A stretch of DNA of 64,000 bases from Ailurus styani (lineage: Eukaryota > Chordata > Mammalia > Carnivora > Ailuridae), in assembly GCA_002007465.1 (NCBI GenBank), contig LNAC01000339.1, positions 907,276 through 971,275 on the forward strand, in the 5' to 3' direction. This document shows, piece by piece, positions 11,736 to 24,509 of this stretch. Below the pieces are notes generated by a model. It had not been told where the DNA came from and did not search any database. It was given only the letters and a program-made list of their open reading frames with translations. How positions within the stretch are numbered: the stretch's first letter is position 1; each line of letters starts with the position of its first letter. The translations under genes and the position numbers were made by a program.

Positions 11736-14700
11736 CATGAGTGATGCTTTTTAGTGAGCCTAAAGTATGATCAGGGAATTGCTTAGGCAATATGAGACGA
11801 TGATAAAATCCTCCCCCATGTGTGTTTGACAAAAGTCTGATATTTGGGCATTATTATAATTTGTTTATGGAAAAGTTAGGAGTCATCAAATTATACAAGC
11901 CATGGAGTTAATAGTATACTAAATGATGCCTGAGGAAAATAAGCATAATTTTATTTTGTATTCTGGCATTTAAGAAATTTTGCCTCAATGGGAACATTTT
12001 TGCATTTCTACAAAACATATAGTTCATTTTAATAAAAGGTAATTTTATAAGAGTTGTTTCCAGACTGAGTTGAATTTACTACTATGACCTAGGCAATAAA
12101 ATTAACCAAAATTAGATTTCTGCTTATTTCTATGTCTGGGAAAAGCAGACCTTAATGATGGAACAAATGTTTAGCCCTGCGGATTAACTCGAAGCCTCCT
12201 AATGAGCCGCTAATGTTCATGGGAATGCTGGACAGAGTTTAGGATGGATACAAGAAATGAAAGCCTAATAACAGTAAAATAATTAATTTGAGAATCTGCT
12301 CTGGCCATTAAAAATCCAACTTTAATAGGAAATAAAGGAAACTTACATTTTCATTTTATGCTATGATAATTTTCTGTTCAGTATAAAAACCCTATAAAAT
12401 TATATGTAGTCGCTTTTTATCAGATTCAAATTTGTATGGCAATAAACCTTTCTTTAAAGGACCTACTTTATTTTTTTTGAAAGGACCTACTTTATTAAAA
12501 AATACCTTCTTGTAACTTTGAACATAGAATGCAAAAAAAAGTACAAAGAAACTAGTAATATTATATATAATAGGACAATTAGAAGAATATTTTTATTCAA
12601 GAACAAACACCAAAAGAAGTTTCATAAGGCAAAAACAATGTCTTTTACATGGAGGTGGTCAGTAAATGTCACTGAGTTAATTTGATTGAACAAGATGTGT
12701 GAGATTTTTTTCACATCTGTATAAGCATAAAAAATAACCAAGACTATGCTTGAAAAGTATTTTAAAGTCCATTTTGTTAATCTAAAAGGGTACCATACAA
12801 GAAGTCTAATGTCATCCTTTGATACCTTTCAGAGTGTCTACCTATGAAAGTTATTAATTTGAGAGTTGGTGACAAAGGACTGAACTTTTCCTCTTTTCAT
12901 GCTGCCCTGTTTGGAGGTTTTCTTTTATTATTTATCAAATTTTTCTGTGGACCACATTAAGAAAAAAAGTTTTCATATGTGTAAAAGTTTTCAGTTTGCA
13001 AAGTGTCAGTCAAAAATACGTATTAGGTGACTTGATGGACTTTTGTTATAAAAATAATTAAAATAAAAATTAGTGTGAAGAAATAGGTATGAAATTGAGA
13101 AACACTGAGACAACCTGAAAAATTAACTATCCCCAATTAAACTATTAAGAAACATATATGTTAAGGAGAGGATGACTAAAATTAAGTAGTTGCTTAAGTT
13201 TATTTATGCTCCAAATAGATTCCAAAGACACAGAAAACTGTATCTAGCAGGCCCATAAATGAATATTGTATTAAAAATACTTTACATGAATAATTTTAAA
13301 GGGACTTAACCTAAACACGTTTCTCCAACCAGTAAGGAACATTATCAAAGGAAATATTGCTGGGAAAGGAGACATTTAAAAAGTTGAGATTGATTGAAGT
13401 TTATAATTTATTTTGCTGTGTACTGAGGAGGGAGGAAGGAAGAAAATATTATTTAACTAAGTGGATAGTGGTACCAGTTTACAAAAGTAGTGAAAATAGG
13501 AAGAGAGATGGCATATGAAAGAATGATTAGTTCAATTTTAAACAATTCAGTTTAAGATGTGGATGCTTGGCTCCAACTTCTGGAATTCAGGAGACACATT
13601 TTGGCTAGCTTCAGCTTTGGGAATCATGATGTTATAAAAGTGATAACAGAACAGTGAAAGTAAATTAGATCACTTACAATGGTGATTAAAAATATCAATA
13701 AAGGATTAATTTAATCTGTCTGGGAGGAGTTAAGGAAGATTTCATATAGAGGACAACATGAAGACCAACAGGTAAATACTCTTACTGTATACTAAATAAG
13801 TATTCTACTCATCAAAACTTTGAAAATGATGTGTCAGTATCATATTCAGAGTCTTAGGAGTAGTATGATTCCTTGGACCACGAGAAAGTCTCCTCTTAGT
13901 CCTTTCTTGATCTCCTTTATTTCATAGTTTTTAATCTACATTCTCTAATGGAGAGACAAAAATCTAGTTTTTCAGTTATAAATTGGGCTTGTAAATGTCT
14001 GATTAAGGTAAAATTGATATGAATAGATATACATTTTGAAATCTGTTCTTTCCACTTTGGGAAAGGCGTTAGAAAATTGGAAGATGTGGATGCTAAAGGA
14101 AGATGTGTCTCCAATCGGAGAATGTAGTAGAAAAGGAAATCTAGAGGCATTAAATTGCACCTTACATTGTTGTCATGAAAATATAGTTCTACTCAGGAGG
14201 TGGGGACAAAAAGAAAAATTTTAAAAAGGTCCTTCATGACCTATGTTAATTGTACACACTTTAGTGAAAACTCTATTCATGTGGGATAATAAGAAAGGAG
14301 AACTTCAAAGAGGGAATTTACAATGGAATTAAAGGATGGATAAGGTTCTACAATGTAGGAAATACAATAAGGACATTTCAGACAAATTTATTATTAATGG
14401 CTCAGTGTAATAAAATTATTTGTGAAAGAAAAAAGGTATCAAGATGTCTATTACATTGTGGTCATGTTTGAAAGTTATAGGAGAAATGACCGGAAGGTAG
14501 GTAGAGGTCATATTATTAAATCACTTTTATTCCAGGATAACATCCTTGGACATAATTCTGTGGTCAATTAAGAGTTATTTGATGGTATTAAGCAGAAAAT
14601 TGCATAATCAAAGTAGAATTTGAGACCAGTTAGTTAAATAAAAGTAAGTAGAATGGTGGTAAGGTGGTAAGGTTATTCTGTAAGTTCTCTGATGGCAGCA

Positions 14701-15784
14701 AGTTTTGTCTTGTTCACTGAGTACTGCTTGCACTTGGTAGAGTGAATTACATATTTTTTTTACATTTATTGATTTGCCAGCACTAAGTTTTTATTCTTCT
14801 GGACATTTGGCCTATGTTAAACAAATTTACAATATCAATGAGATAGATAGATATGTTGAATTGATTCCAAAACTCAAGTGACACTTTAATATGATTATTA
14901 TTGAAGAATGATTATTGAGAAATAGTTTGGTCACATACAAAAATAACATTTTAGAAAGAACTTAATTGGCAATGCTTTATTCCTCTCAGTTGCAGAATGT
15001 TAAGCATTTTCTTGCTATACATTTTAACAATTTTATATTTACTATTCATGAATCACTATATTGATTTATTTATCCATAGGAATACCAATTATGTATCTAC
15101 TTGGTTCAATTCATTTTTACATAAAGTTAATTCTCTGCCTACAATTGGTTTGATGTAATTTTAGTGCTTATGAAACTAGATTTTAAAACTTCAGATGACC
15201 CGAGTAGAGCAAATACATGATGATATCATGCTACCCTTGAATTTAATCATAGTATTGTTGGCATTTAGTTTTCTGCTCTATAGACCAAGTCTGTAAATGA
15301 GCCAGAGTGAACAACGTGAAGTTCACTGAAATGTTCACTATGATATAGGCATGGTTTTCAGTTTGTCATCCTTTTCTTCTTTCTGTGGAATATTAATTCT
15401 GCAAGATTAATCTTGGACATGGTATTTAGAGACAAATCAGCTTGGGGATACCTATGTATTATCTCTCTTGGAGAGTAATGATGAAAATTAATATACTAAA
15501 TGCTCTGAGAATTCTTACAGTAAGGAAACCTGGTTATTTTAATTCATTTATATGTATATGGGACTTTATTTCAAAGATATGTCTGTTAGCATCCCAAGGA
15601 AATAGTTCCATGGAACCTACTTCAAAAAATACTGATCTTACTTCACAGATAAGGCAACTTCGGGCTGCAGAGTCCCAAATAACAGTCCCAAATAACAGTC
15701 AGTTAGTTGTTAGCAGAATAAAACTTGAGTCCAGGTCTTCAGATTTTATTTTCAAGCTCTTTATACTAGGTTGCGTTACCAGTT
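11736..15784. other. Intron, long unique stretch
   Basis: No interspersed repeat or exon is convincing over about 4 kb. A compact block at about 12060-12250 looks less decayed than its surroundings (see findings). ORFs near 14.0-14.2 kb overlap on both strands and look like chance. Confidence 0.55.
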
Positions 15785-15801
15785 AGAATTTAGACCAAGT
15801 G

Positions 15802-16001
15802 GGGCACCTGGGTGGCTCAGTGGCTTAAAGCCTCTGCCTTCGGTTCAGGTCATGATCTCAGGGTTCTGGGATTGAGCCCCACATCGGGCTCTCTGCTCAG
15901 CAGGGAGCGTGCTTCCTCCTCTCTGCCTGGCTCTCTGCCTACTTGTAATCTCTCTCTCTCTCTCTCTGTGTCAAATAAACAAATAAAATCTTTAAAAAAA
16001 A
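15802..16001 (+). mobile_element. CAN-SINE with 17-bp TSD
   Basis: Full copy from GGGCACCTGGGTGGCTCAG to AAACAAATAAAATC plus poly-A. A perfect 17-bp duplication AGAATTTAGACCAAGTG at 15785-15801 and 16002-16018 shows a recent insertion. Confidence 0.97.
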
Positions 16002-16454
16002 AGAATTTAGACCAAGTGTATTTATATGACCATTAAAATTCACAGAAACTAAAATAGGAATATTTCCTGCTGACATGACTGAAATGTATTGACAAAAAAA
16101 TTCACAAACATTGTATAGCTTTTAAAGTATCAGATTTAAAAATATTGATTTTCATTTCTCACTTTGACTTTAATAATAAATTTTTACTAATCAAGGGTCA
16201 TGTCACCTACTTCTTATTATTTTTACCATATATGGAGAGAGTTCTTCCCCCATTATTCCTGCAGCTTTAGCAATAAATGTATTTCAGAGAGCAAAGTGAA
16301 AGGTGAGAATTTCATAGAGCAAAGTGAAAATTAGAGAATTTAGTATACTACATCATTATTTCTTGGGTTCATGATGTGTTTTTAATCCCCTTTAATCAAC
16401 TTGAATACATTTGTGATTTATGTTATTAATTGTAATTCTGGGAAGATGACTTGT

Positions 16455-16560
16455 TCAATTAATAATTTATTCAATCAATAATTGGTGAGCACTTGCTGGG
16501 TGTCAGACACCATGCCAGGCCCTGCGAATATACACTGGCAGCAAAAAAAAAAACCTTATA
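16455..16560 (-). repeat. L2 LINE 3' end
   Basis: CAATTATTGGTGAGCACTTG, TGTCAGACACCATGCCAGGC and a following AAGGAGTTGGTAATC block are the reverse complement of the L2 3' end. Confidence 0.65.
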
Positions 16561-17180
16561 CTTAAGGAGTTGGTAATCAACTTTAGATTATTGGAGATAT
16601 GTTTGGTATTGAAGTGAATCAGAAAAAAAAAATCACTTTGCTAGAGTATTGTTTGGTGGCCCAGGCTACTCAATATTAGCTCTGACTTCTTAAAATATTG
16701 ACTTATATTCTTGAACTACACCTGGTTTACTGGTAAACACAAATGAATAGAAATTGAAGTTATCCATTTTAATGCTGTCTTCAGCACCTCTTCATTTTTA
16801 AATTAGAGCAAATGTTCTCTATAGACAACGTGTGTACATAAGCCTCCACACAGAAATGTGATTTGTTTATAAGCCTGTTCTTTCCTCAGCAACAGCATGG
16901 TTAACTGGTTAACTGAACCAGCTAGGTTCAGTTAGGTTTAGTTTCCATAGGCTCAGGGTTCTATGAAAACTTAATTTCGTGCTCTCAGGAACAGAAAAGC
17001 ACCAACAGGACTAACATCAAAGATGTGTATCATGACCCATGCCACTGCTGACCTATAACTGAGGTTTAGTTACAAACATTGTCCTAGTAATTCCCAATGG
17101 TAAACTCTTGGGAAAAGTGAATGCAACAGTACAAACAATTAATAAAATTTCCATTTTTAACACTAAAGCAGAAGACTGAT
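16561..17180. other. Intron, no recognisable feature
   Basis: Unique sequence. A short direct repeat (GGTTAACTGGTTAACTGAACC, then CTAGGTTCAGTTAGGTTTAG) lies at 16899-16942. Confidence 0.6.
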
Positions 17181-17195
17181 ATAAAGCAAATGATG

Positions 17196-17396
17196 TGGGC
17201 GCCTGGGTGGCTCAGTGGGTTAATGCCTCTGCTTTCGGCTCAGGTCATGATCTCAGGGTCCTGGGATCGAGGCCCGCGTCGGGCTCCCTGCTCAGCGGGG
17301 AGCCTGCTTCCCCCCCCCTCTCTGCCTGCCTCTCTGCCTCCTTGTGATCTCTCTCCCTCTGTGAAATAAATAAATAAAATCTTTAAAAAAAAAAAA
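17196..17396 (+). mobile_element. CAN-SINE with 15-bp TSD
   Basis: Full copy with GCGCCTGGGTGGCTCAGTGGG head and AATAAATAAAATCTTTAAA tail. A perfect duplication ATAAAGCAAATGATG is at 17181-17195 and 17397-17411. Confidence 0.97.
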
Positions 17397-17919
17397 ATAA
17401 AGCAAATGATGAATGGCTTGTACTGGTTCACTGGGGAGAATAAGGACTTGAACTTCATTCATGGTCCCTGGAGTACCAACAAATGAGCAAACAATTTTAC
17501 ATAAGACATATGTGTATCCAAGTGATAAAATGAATAGAGGCATTCTGCTTTTTCTTTGTTCTACAGGGAGAACAAAGAAAGCTTGACCTTTGGTGGTCAA
17601 AGCTGCCTTCAGGGAGTTTGCAATCTATTGTGTCAGAGGATCCCAGAGCCCTGAGTTCATTCCCATTTACATTTGTAGGCTAAGAATTCTTAGATTCAAG
17701 AATTTATCCCCTACCATGTAAAAGAATTCTTTTCTATACAATACCATTTGCTTCCCTGTTCAGTTACTAAATGTGTCATTAGGCCCATGTAAGATCTGAC
17801 CATGGTGTATTAAAAAATATATTATTTATTTCCTGGACTCATTTACATAATTCTCTGTAACATTCTAGGATAAAAAAGGGTTGCTCAGTGGTATATGAGA
17901 AAACTAGTTTTGTAATAGT

Positions 17920-18110
17920 TGGAGGAATATGGTAGAAAGGCATAGGAATTTGGATTCATGTAGATCTTGAGTTCAAAACCCAGCTCTAACTATTTCTAGT
18001 TCGTAGCTTTGGGCTCTTCATTTCCTTGTGATTCATCTCATTTTCCTATAAAATATAACAACAGAGGAATTTTATAAAGTACTTTTATATATTTGATTAG
18101 TGTTTAATAT
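17920..18110 (+). repeat. MIR SINE
   Basis: MIR order is visible: GGAATTTGGATTCATG, GAGTTCAAAACCCAGCTCTAA, TTTGGGCTCTTCATTTCC, TCATTTTCCTATAAAAT. The 3' part fades into AT-rich sequence. Confidence 0.65.
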
Positions 18111-18734
18111 ATCATTAATGGTGAAATGATGGTAATCATTATTTGATCATTTACAACGTGTGGTTGACAGCTATAAGACTGCAATAGTTTTTATTAGGAT
18201 TGATTATATTATGGAACTTTGTATTTTCAACACTGTGCTGACATGGATTTTTGTTTTTAAGAACTTGATTCCTCCAATTTCCTTTATGGTTGTCAGAAAA
18301 ACATGGATTATTGAAAATAATTATGATTATTCCAACACTTCCCTCATCCTTAATTTAATGTTCATTTAATTCAGAGGTATTATCTATGTGAATTATCCTG
18401 ATAATTGCTTAGGTCAGCAAGATTTTTTAAAGAGTCTTCTATTTTATTTAGGTTTATATCCAACTAAATTTAAAATATTGTCATTCAGATTTTCAAAGCC
18501 TGAATTTATGAATTGTGGTGCAGTCTTTCAGAAAGATAGAGAAAGAAGTTGGATCCATGTTAATCAGTATATAGTAAATCAATTTATGTGAAAGTCCTTT
18601 TCCTTAAAGTAATTTCTCTCTTCCTTGGTTTGTCTTTGCTATCAAAATATAGCTAGCTGTCTATAAAGTAGCCATTTTTAATATCAGCAAGAAACAGGGA
18701 CATACATGTGTAAAGATTACAAACAACCCTCCAG
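18111..18734. other. Intron, no recognisable feature
   Basis: AT-rich. Two plus-strand ORFs of under 70 codons have no motif. Confidence 0.6.
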
Positions 18735-18915
18735 GAATGCCTGAGTGGCTCAGTCTGTTAGGCATCCAACTCTTGATTTCAGCTCCTGTCGGTTGTGTGG
18801 TGAGACTGAGTCCCAGTGGAGAGTCTGCTTGGGACTCTTTTTCTCCCTCTCACGTCCTCCTCTCATGCTCTTTCTCTTCTCTCTCTTTCAAATAAATAAA
18901 TCTTTAAAAAAAAAA
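18735..18915 (+). mobile_element. Older CAN-SINE
   Basis: ATGCCTGAGTGGCTCAGTCTG head, a CT-rich block and a CAAATAAATAAATCTTTAAA tail. It is diverged in the middle (no intact GATCTCAGGGTCCTGGG block), so it is an older copy. Confidence 0.88.
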
Positions 18916-19469
18916 TACCCCTCCACATACATAATTGAAAATATAATGATGAGAAGAAAATAATCTAAAGAGTTTTATTTTCTAAGGTTCTAAGTGAATA
19001 ATAAGAGTGTCAGATGCTGTCCTGAATTCATACATTTAGAATTATCCAAATAAGTTAAATGAGATGGAAATAAAGGATCTAGTAATTATATTATTGTGTG
19101 GACAAAAATATTGATTAGACTATAAAGAAACTTTAGTACAAAAGTATTGGCTAAAGATAGACTTCGAATACAATTTTTAAAACAAAATTATTGGCAATTA
19201 AATGATGCTTTCCAATTCAGCAATGACCCAATAGGGAATTTGTGATTTATACTTTCAAAGGCTACAGGTCAGGGATGTACAAGATGATCCAACTGGTCAG
19301 TTTTATCTCTAATTTAAGCCTGTTGTATATAAGTACTAAGCTAGGAAGAATACTTAGAGACATTAAATGCAATGAGATTTAAAAAACAGGAAGATTGAGA
19401 AAGCTACTGAAAGCTTTATTTTTACATAAATCTAGCTCTTATAAAAAGAGGATGATTGAGCACTGATGA

Positions 19470-20725
19470 AACTGTAGTTTCTGTTGATCCTCATTCTCTC
19501 CAATAAACCTCTTAAAATGCTTACTTCCTTACATCATCACCACTCCACTCAAACTGCTCTCTATAATATCTCAGAGAAATAATCTAGTTGATGGCATGTT
19601 TTCAGTCCTTGTTTGACTCCTCTGTAGTGTTAGACACTTGGGAACGCCCCTTTTTGTTAAAACTTTTCTTGGCTTTCATGTTAAAATATGGGGGTTTTTT
19701 TCCGACTTTCCTCAACATATGCAGGATATGCAGGATATCGAAATTTCTGTCCTTTAGACTCTTTATTCATTTACTCCTATAGCATGACCACACTTAATTC
19801 TACTGTGAATGATTTCTAAATATCTTTTTCCTAATGACTGCATTTATACTCACTTGCTGAGCACCACNACGCCCCTTTTTGTTAAAACTTTTCTTGGCTT
19901 TCATGTTAAAATATGGGGTTTTTTTTCCGACTTTCCTCAACATATGCAGGATATGCAGGATATCGAAATTTCTGTCCTTTAGACTCTTTATTCATTTACT
20001 CCTATAGCATGACCACACTTAATTCTACTGTGAATGATTTCTAAATATCTTTTTCCTAATGACTGCATTTATACTCACTTGCTGAGCACCACCACCTGGT
20101 GATGCTACCAGTGACTCAAATGCAAAATATTAAAAAGAAAGTAATTATTATCTCTGCCCTTAAACCAAGTCTTTTTTCCAATTTCCCTAGATTTAAGCAG
20201 TACGTGTATTTTTGCAGATATCTAAGTTCAAACAATTAAAAATAATGTCACCTATTCACTCTTGTTTTATACTAAACCCCTCAACTCTTTAAAGACTAAG
20301 AATTTCACCTTGACCATGACTCTCTCATCTATATTCTTTTAATTTTCTCTATTGGCAAACCAGTCTAGTCTGTTATGAATTCTGGCTAAGATAATAGCTT
20401 CAAACCGTATATTCTGCTTTTAAGAATTCTCATTTCAGCACACGACTGCACAAGAAGACTTAATGCATTCCCTCTTTTACCTTCTCTTTAGGCTTTTTTC
20501 CTTACTTACATTATTATACTACCTATCACAGTATGTCTTTATGATCTGTTTACCCATATGTCTCCTTACTATTCTGGGAATTCCTGGAATCTCTGGGACC
20601 ATGTATGTCCAATTCAGTATTCCTAGTCAACAGTGCAATACTGAAAACAGATAAGAAACTCAATAACTTCTTGGTGAAAGTAATAATTGTATGGATGGAC
20701 GAATGAATGAATAAAGGAAGCATTT
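19470..20725 (+). repeat. Possible L2-related ancient LINE fragments
   Basis: CATCACCACTCCACTCAAACTG, CAGTCCTTGTTTGACTCC and GTTAGACACTTGG resemble an ancient LINE coding region. The part 20460-20725 (CTACCTATCACAGTATG... ATGAATGAATAAA) resembles an L2 3' end. A duplicated segment within is described separately. Tentative. Confidence 0.35.
19644..20092 (+). repeat. 224-bp direct duplication across a single N
   Basis: 19644-19867 and 19869-20092 are identical except one base (GGGGG-T7 versus GGGG-T8), with N at 19868 between them. This is most simply an unmerged contig overlap rather than genomic sequence. Confidence 0.95.
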
Positions 20726-21291
20726 AAAGTACTGCTGTTTTCTCATTCTCCTATCTTGCGAAAATTATTAATAGCTCTGGAGCTTGCATTTTTTCAGTAT
20801 ATCCTTTAGATAGTAATATGTATTTCAGAAGGTCATTATGAAAATTACATAACATAGTATATGTGAAATCACTTAGCTTATTATCCAGTTCATAAGATAT
20901 GCTAAAAAAAAAAAAAAGACTCTTCCAAACTTTTTCAAGAATAGCCCTTATCTACACTAAAACATCTTTATTGCCCATAGAAATTGTTCCAAAATCTGTA
21001 GATTGGTATTTGGAATCATCTGTCATTTACCTCCAGGTGAATTTTGGAAACTTATTCCCCACTTGTCTCTTATACTCTTATTCAGTCAAGCAGATGGCAC
21101 TCCACCCTATAACCTCACTCCCTATTTTGTGCTCTACCTGGGCTTCTGTTGTTCTCTTTTGTTCAGGACTGTTTTGTTGACAGCTTTTATCTTTCTCCTT
21201 TCTAACTCTCTAAGTGATTCCTTTCTATAAAAAGCCATTTGCATCCCAATCTTCTAGGTAATTTCCCTAAATATTTTAATGCAGTGAGAGC
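20726..21291. other. Intron, little recognisable
   Basis: A decayed MIR-like 3' tail lies at 20820-20895 (TCATTATGAAAATTACATAA). The 93-codon and 75-codon plus-strand ORFs at 20.9-21.2 kb overlap in different frames and have no motif. Confidence 0.45.
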
Positions 21292-21305
21292 AATCTGTAT
21301 TTTCT

Positions 21306-21509
21306 TTTTTTTTTAAAGATTTTATTTATTTATTTGACAGAGAGAGAGATCACAAGTAGGCAGAGAGGCAAAGAGGCAGGCAGAGGGAGAGGGGGGAAGC
21401 AGGCTCCCTGCCGAGCAGAGAGCCCAATGTGGGCCTTGATCCCAGGGCCCTGAGATCATGACCTGAGCCAAAGGCAGAGGCTTAACCCACTGAGCCACCC
21501 AGGTATCCC
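21306..21509 (-). mobile_element. CAN-SINE, minus strand
   Basis: Poly-T and AAAGATTTTATTTATTTATT at the left, CTGAGCCACCCAGGTATCCC at the right. Duplication AATCTGTAT(T/C)TTCT at 21292 and 21510. It carries an extra AGAGGCAAAG repeat in the GA block. Confidence 0.95.
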
Positions 21510-21608
21510 AATCTGTATCTTCTTGAAGTTCTATAAACCACTGACTCTGTTGTGGTACTTCTATCCTGTCTATCGTGGTGTAAATATTTTGCATATCCTC
21601 CATTCTTT

Positions 21609-21812
21609 TTTTTTTTTAAAGATTTTTTATTTATTTATTTGACACACAGAGAGAGAGAGATCACAAGTATGCAGAGAGGCAGGGAGAGAGAGAGGAGAAA
21701 GCAGGCTCCCCGTGGAGCAGGGAGCCCGATGTGGGCCTGGATCCCAGGACTCTGAGATCATGACCTGAGCCGAAAGCAGAGGCTTTAACCCACTGAGCCA
21801 CCCAGGCGCCCA
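21609..21812 (-). mobile_element. CAN-SINE, minus strand
   Basis: Poly-T, AAAGATTTTTTATTTATTT, ending CTGAGCCACCCAGGCGCCCA. The duplication ATCCTCCATTCTTT is at 21595 and 21813. It lies only 100 bp from another minus-strand copy. Confidence 0.95.
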
Positions 21813-21826
21813 ATCCTCCATTCTTT

Positions 21827-23977
21827 ATTGTAAACTTATTGAAAGCAAGGAAATATTCTTTTTATTTGTCATTTAATTTTCTCATATACTTGCATAGACA
21901 GAATTTATAAGAAAATTTTTTGAGGAATTTGAAAGAGGAATTGACTCAAGCTCTGCCACAAAATAGCAATCTTGAATTCATTTTGCAGTATAGTTATTTC
22001 CCAATAAGATTAGACAAATAGAGAAAATAAGGTATATCTGAGACTCCCCTTTTTTTTTTCTGTACTCAAAGTGGAGTTTAGTTAGTAGTACTATTGGTTA
22101 TTTGCTTATGATAGTTGCCTGCCCATTAATAACTAATTGGGATGACTACCTCATTTCACAAGGGTCACTGAGCATTTGTTAGGTAGTGGTGACTTTCAAC
22201 CATTACTGAAAATGAAAGACAAATGTTTCCCACTATTTGTAAGAAAATTTGAGATTTGGCAAAATCAAAAGTATACTTTGTCAAAAATGGTTTCTTTTAA
22301 TTATTGGACCAGTGTATGTTTCAAAGGGAAATTAATACATTCATTTACTTTGGATTTAATAGGATGCCACTTTAAAATCTATTAGGTCTCCATAAAGTAC
22401 TGTACTTATTTTATAAATCATCTTTTTTTCTTTTGTACTAGTACATGAAAAATAAAGTACGTGCTGATTTGAAATCCTGAAAACATGCATATGATAAACT
22501 GATGCTTTACAGAAGCAAAGAGAAAAATACGATAGCTTCTTTCAAGGGCTCATAATTAGAGACCAATTAGAGAGAGAGAAAAAGATGTGTGTGTATATAC
22601 AGTCTGACATATATGAAGTCCCTTTGATTCAGAAGACAGTCATAGATTAAGGAGCTCAGGAGACAAGCAAGCCAGGGAACAATAGCCCCATGTGCTCAGT
22701 ATTGATTGCAAAGACAATTGCGAAATATTGGTAACTGAATAAAAGCTGGGGAAAGTGTGGTTGTATTTCAAACGTTATTTTTACAAGGCAGTTTGTGCTT
22801 AACTAACTTGCTGGGCTGCTCGAAAATAAGGCAGTGTGAAAGATAAGAAAAGTGGACACAGTACACTCCAATTTTCATAAAAGATTTCGACAGCTTCACG
22901 TAAGAGATTAATGGCTAAGGTAGCCATAGAATCATAGACTAAAAGGTAAGGAGTTCCTTACATAAATCAATTCAAGAGTTAAACAGTCTTTGAGGATGAA
23001 AATATTTGAAATATAAAGAATTTCAAGTGTGGTAACCCTTAAAATGATAAGGGGCACTTAATTTTATATTTCTGATTTTAAAAAGCACTCAATGTCCATT
23101 CTTTTTTTCTCTAATTTATTATTGCCATACATTTATTATGTATAATTATGTTCCCCAAATACATGTTATGTTAACTACAAATTATACTAGAAGCAGTTAC
23201 TAGTATGTTCAGCAAGAAAATACAGATAAATTTAAGGACAGTGAATGACATGGCTATCTTTTGCTAAGAAATGGCAGACTTACTGTCCCAAACTAGGAAC
23301 TCTGAACTAAATGACATAAACAAGAATAATATTTAACCAAGAACATGTTTGTAGATCATCAAATAAAAATTTAAAAACCTATTTTGTATTTGTAAGAATA
23401 ATAATTTAAAATGTCCTATTCTGATCAAATGAAAACCAAGTGAATAAGGTTTTCTCACATTTAGACAAAATATTTGTTCATTTATTAAGTACATTTTCTT
23501 TATGACTACTTCTCATCCACTTTTTATTTAACCTGGCCCCTGAGTTTTTCTCACATGCTCCAGAAATTAGGAAAGAAAATATTACCATGAGTGGCTTCCA
23601 TTTGTTTTGCTGAGACAAATAATATTTCTTCTTTCAGTGAAATGAAAAGCTAGAATTTTTTTTATCATTTTTTTAGTATAATAGAGAAGCAGTAAACACT
23701 GTAGACAGTGGGCCTGCCCATTTGTTCCAAATGATATATTCTATTTTGAACCATACAGGAAATCCAGAGATTTCTGTTTGTGTTTCAATTTAGGATAACC
23801 AAGAGCAAAGGAATTAAAGTACAACGGGGGTAAGGTGAAAAGGTGAATGTCAGTGCTACCTCTTGTACTAGGCCCTGACCTTATTCCCTGACCCCATTCC
23901 TGTTTCTGGCAGTTTGTGATTTCTCTTCTTTTGTGCACCATTCACACCGTGTTTTATTTAGGGTTCTCATAGCATTC

Positions 23978-23978
<1 letters not shown>
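21827..23978. other. Intron, no recognisable feature
   Basis: Unique AT-rich sequence with no assigned repeat over about 2.1 kb. Small ORFs on both strands have no family resemblance. Confidence 0.55.
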
Positions 23979-24009
<31 letters not shown>

Positions 24010-24028
24010 TTGTTGTTGTTGTTGTTTA
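23979..24028 (+). repeat. (AC)n and (TTG)n microsatellites
   Basis: About 14 AC units (23979-24007) are followed directly by TTTGTTGTTGTTGTTG. Confidence 0.95.
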
Positions 24029-24029
24029 A

Positions 24030-24285
24030 AGCACTATGTGACAGACACTGCGCTCGTTTCTGGGCCTTGCAATGAATAAGTCAGCCAGGGCCCTTTATAG
24101 TTTAGCAGGGTCAGTAAATGGTTTAAGCAAGCAGTAGTACAATGTGGGTTAATAAAGCAAGATAGTTAATGTGCTGAGGGCAATGCAAGCTTTAAGAGAG
24201 TTCCATTAAACTTGTCTAAGGGCTGGAATAGAGATGTCAGGAAGATCTTCCCAAAGTAATAACATCTAAGGTTTGGTGTTAGGTC
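24030..24285 (-). repeat. L2 LINE 3' end
   Basis: CACTATGTGACAGACACTGCG, GGGCCCTTTATAGTTTAGCAG, and CTGAGGGCAATGCAAGC ... GGAAGATCTTCCCAAAG follow the L2 reverse-complement 3' pattern (grow-and-ship 'CTTACAGTCTAG' block decayed). Confidence 0.6.
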
Positions 24286-24303
24286 TTGTCACCTGGGACA
24301 TTT

Positions 24304-24500
24304 TTTTTTTTTAAGATTTTATTTATTTATTTGACAGAGAGAGAGATCACAAGTAGGTAGAGAGGCAGGCAGAGAGAGAGGAGGAAGCAAGCTCCCCACT
24401 GAGCAGACAGCCCAATGTGGGGCTCTATCCCAGGACCCTGAGATATTAACCTGAGCCAAAGGCAGAGGCTTTAACCCACTGAGCCACCCAGGTACCCCAA
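24304..24500 (-). mobile_element. CAN-SINE, minus strand, with TSD
   Basis: Poly-T then AAGATTTTATTTATTTATTT, ending CTGAGCCACCCAGGTACCCC. The duplication CACCTGGGACATTT is at 24290-24303 and 24501-24514. It separates L2 and MIR remnants. Confidence 0.96.
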
Positions 24501-24509
24501 CACCTGGGA

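Noticed and set aside
17121..17600. ORFs of 72-102 codons with WAPGWLSGLKPLLSAQVMIS-like sequence, recurring at many sites
   Set aside because: The recurring peptide is a frame of the CAN-SINE (also GAWVAQWVKASAFGSGHDLR in another frame). It marks SINEs, not a protein family.
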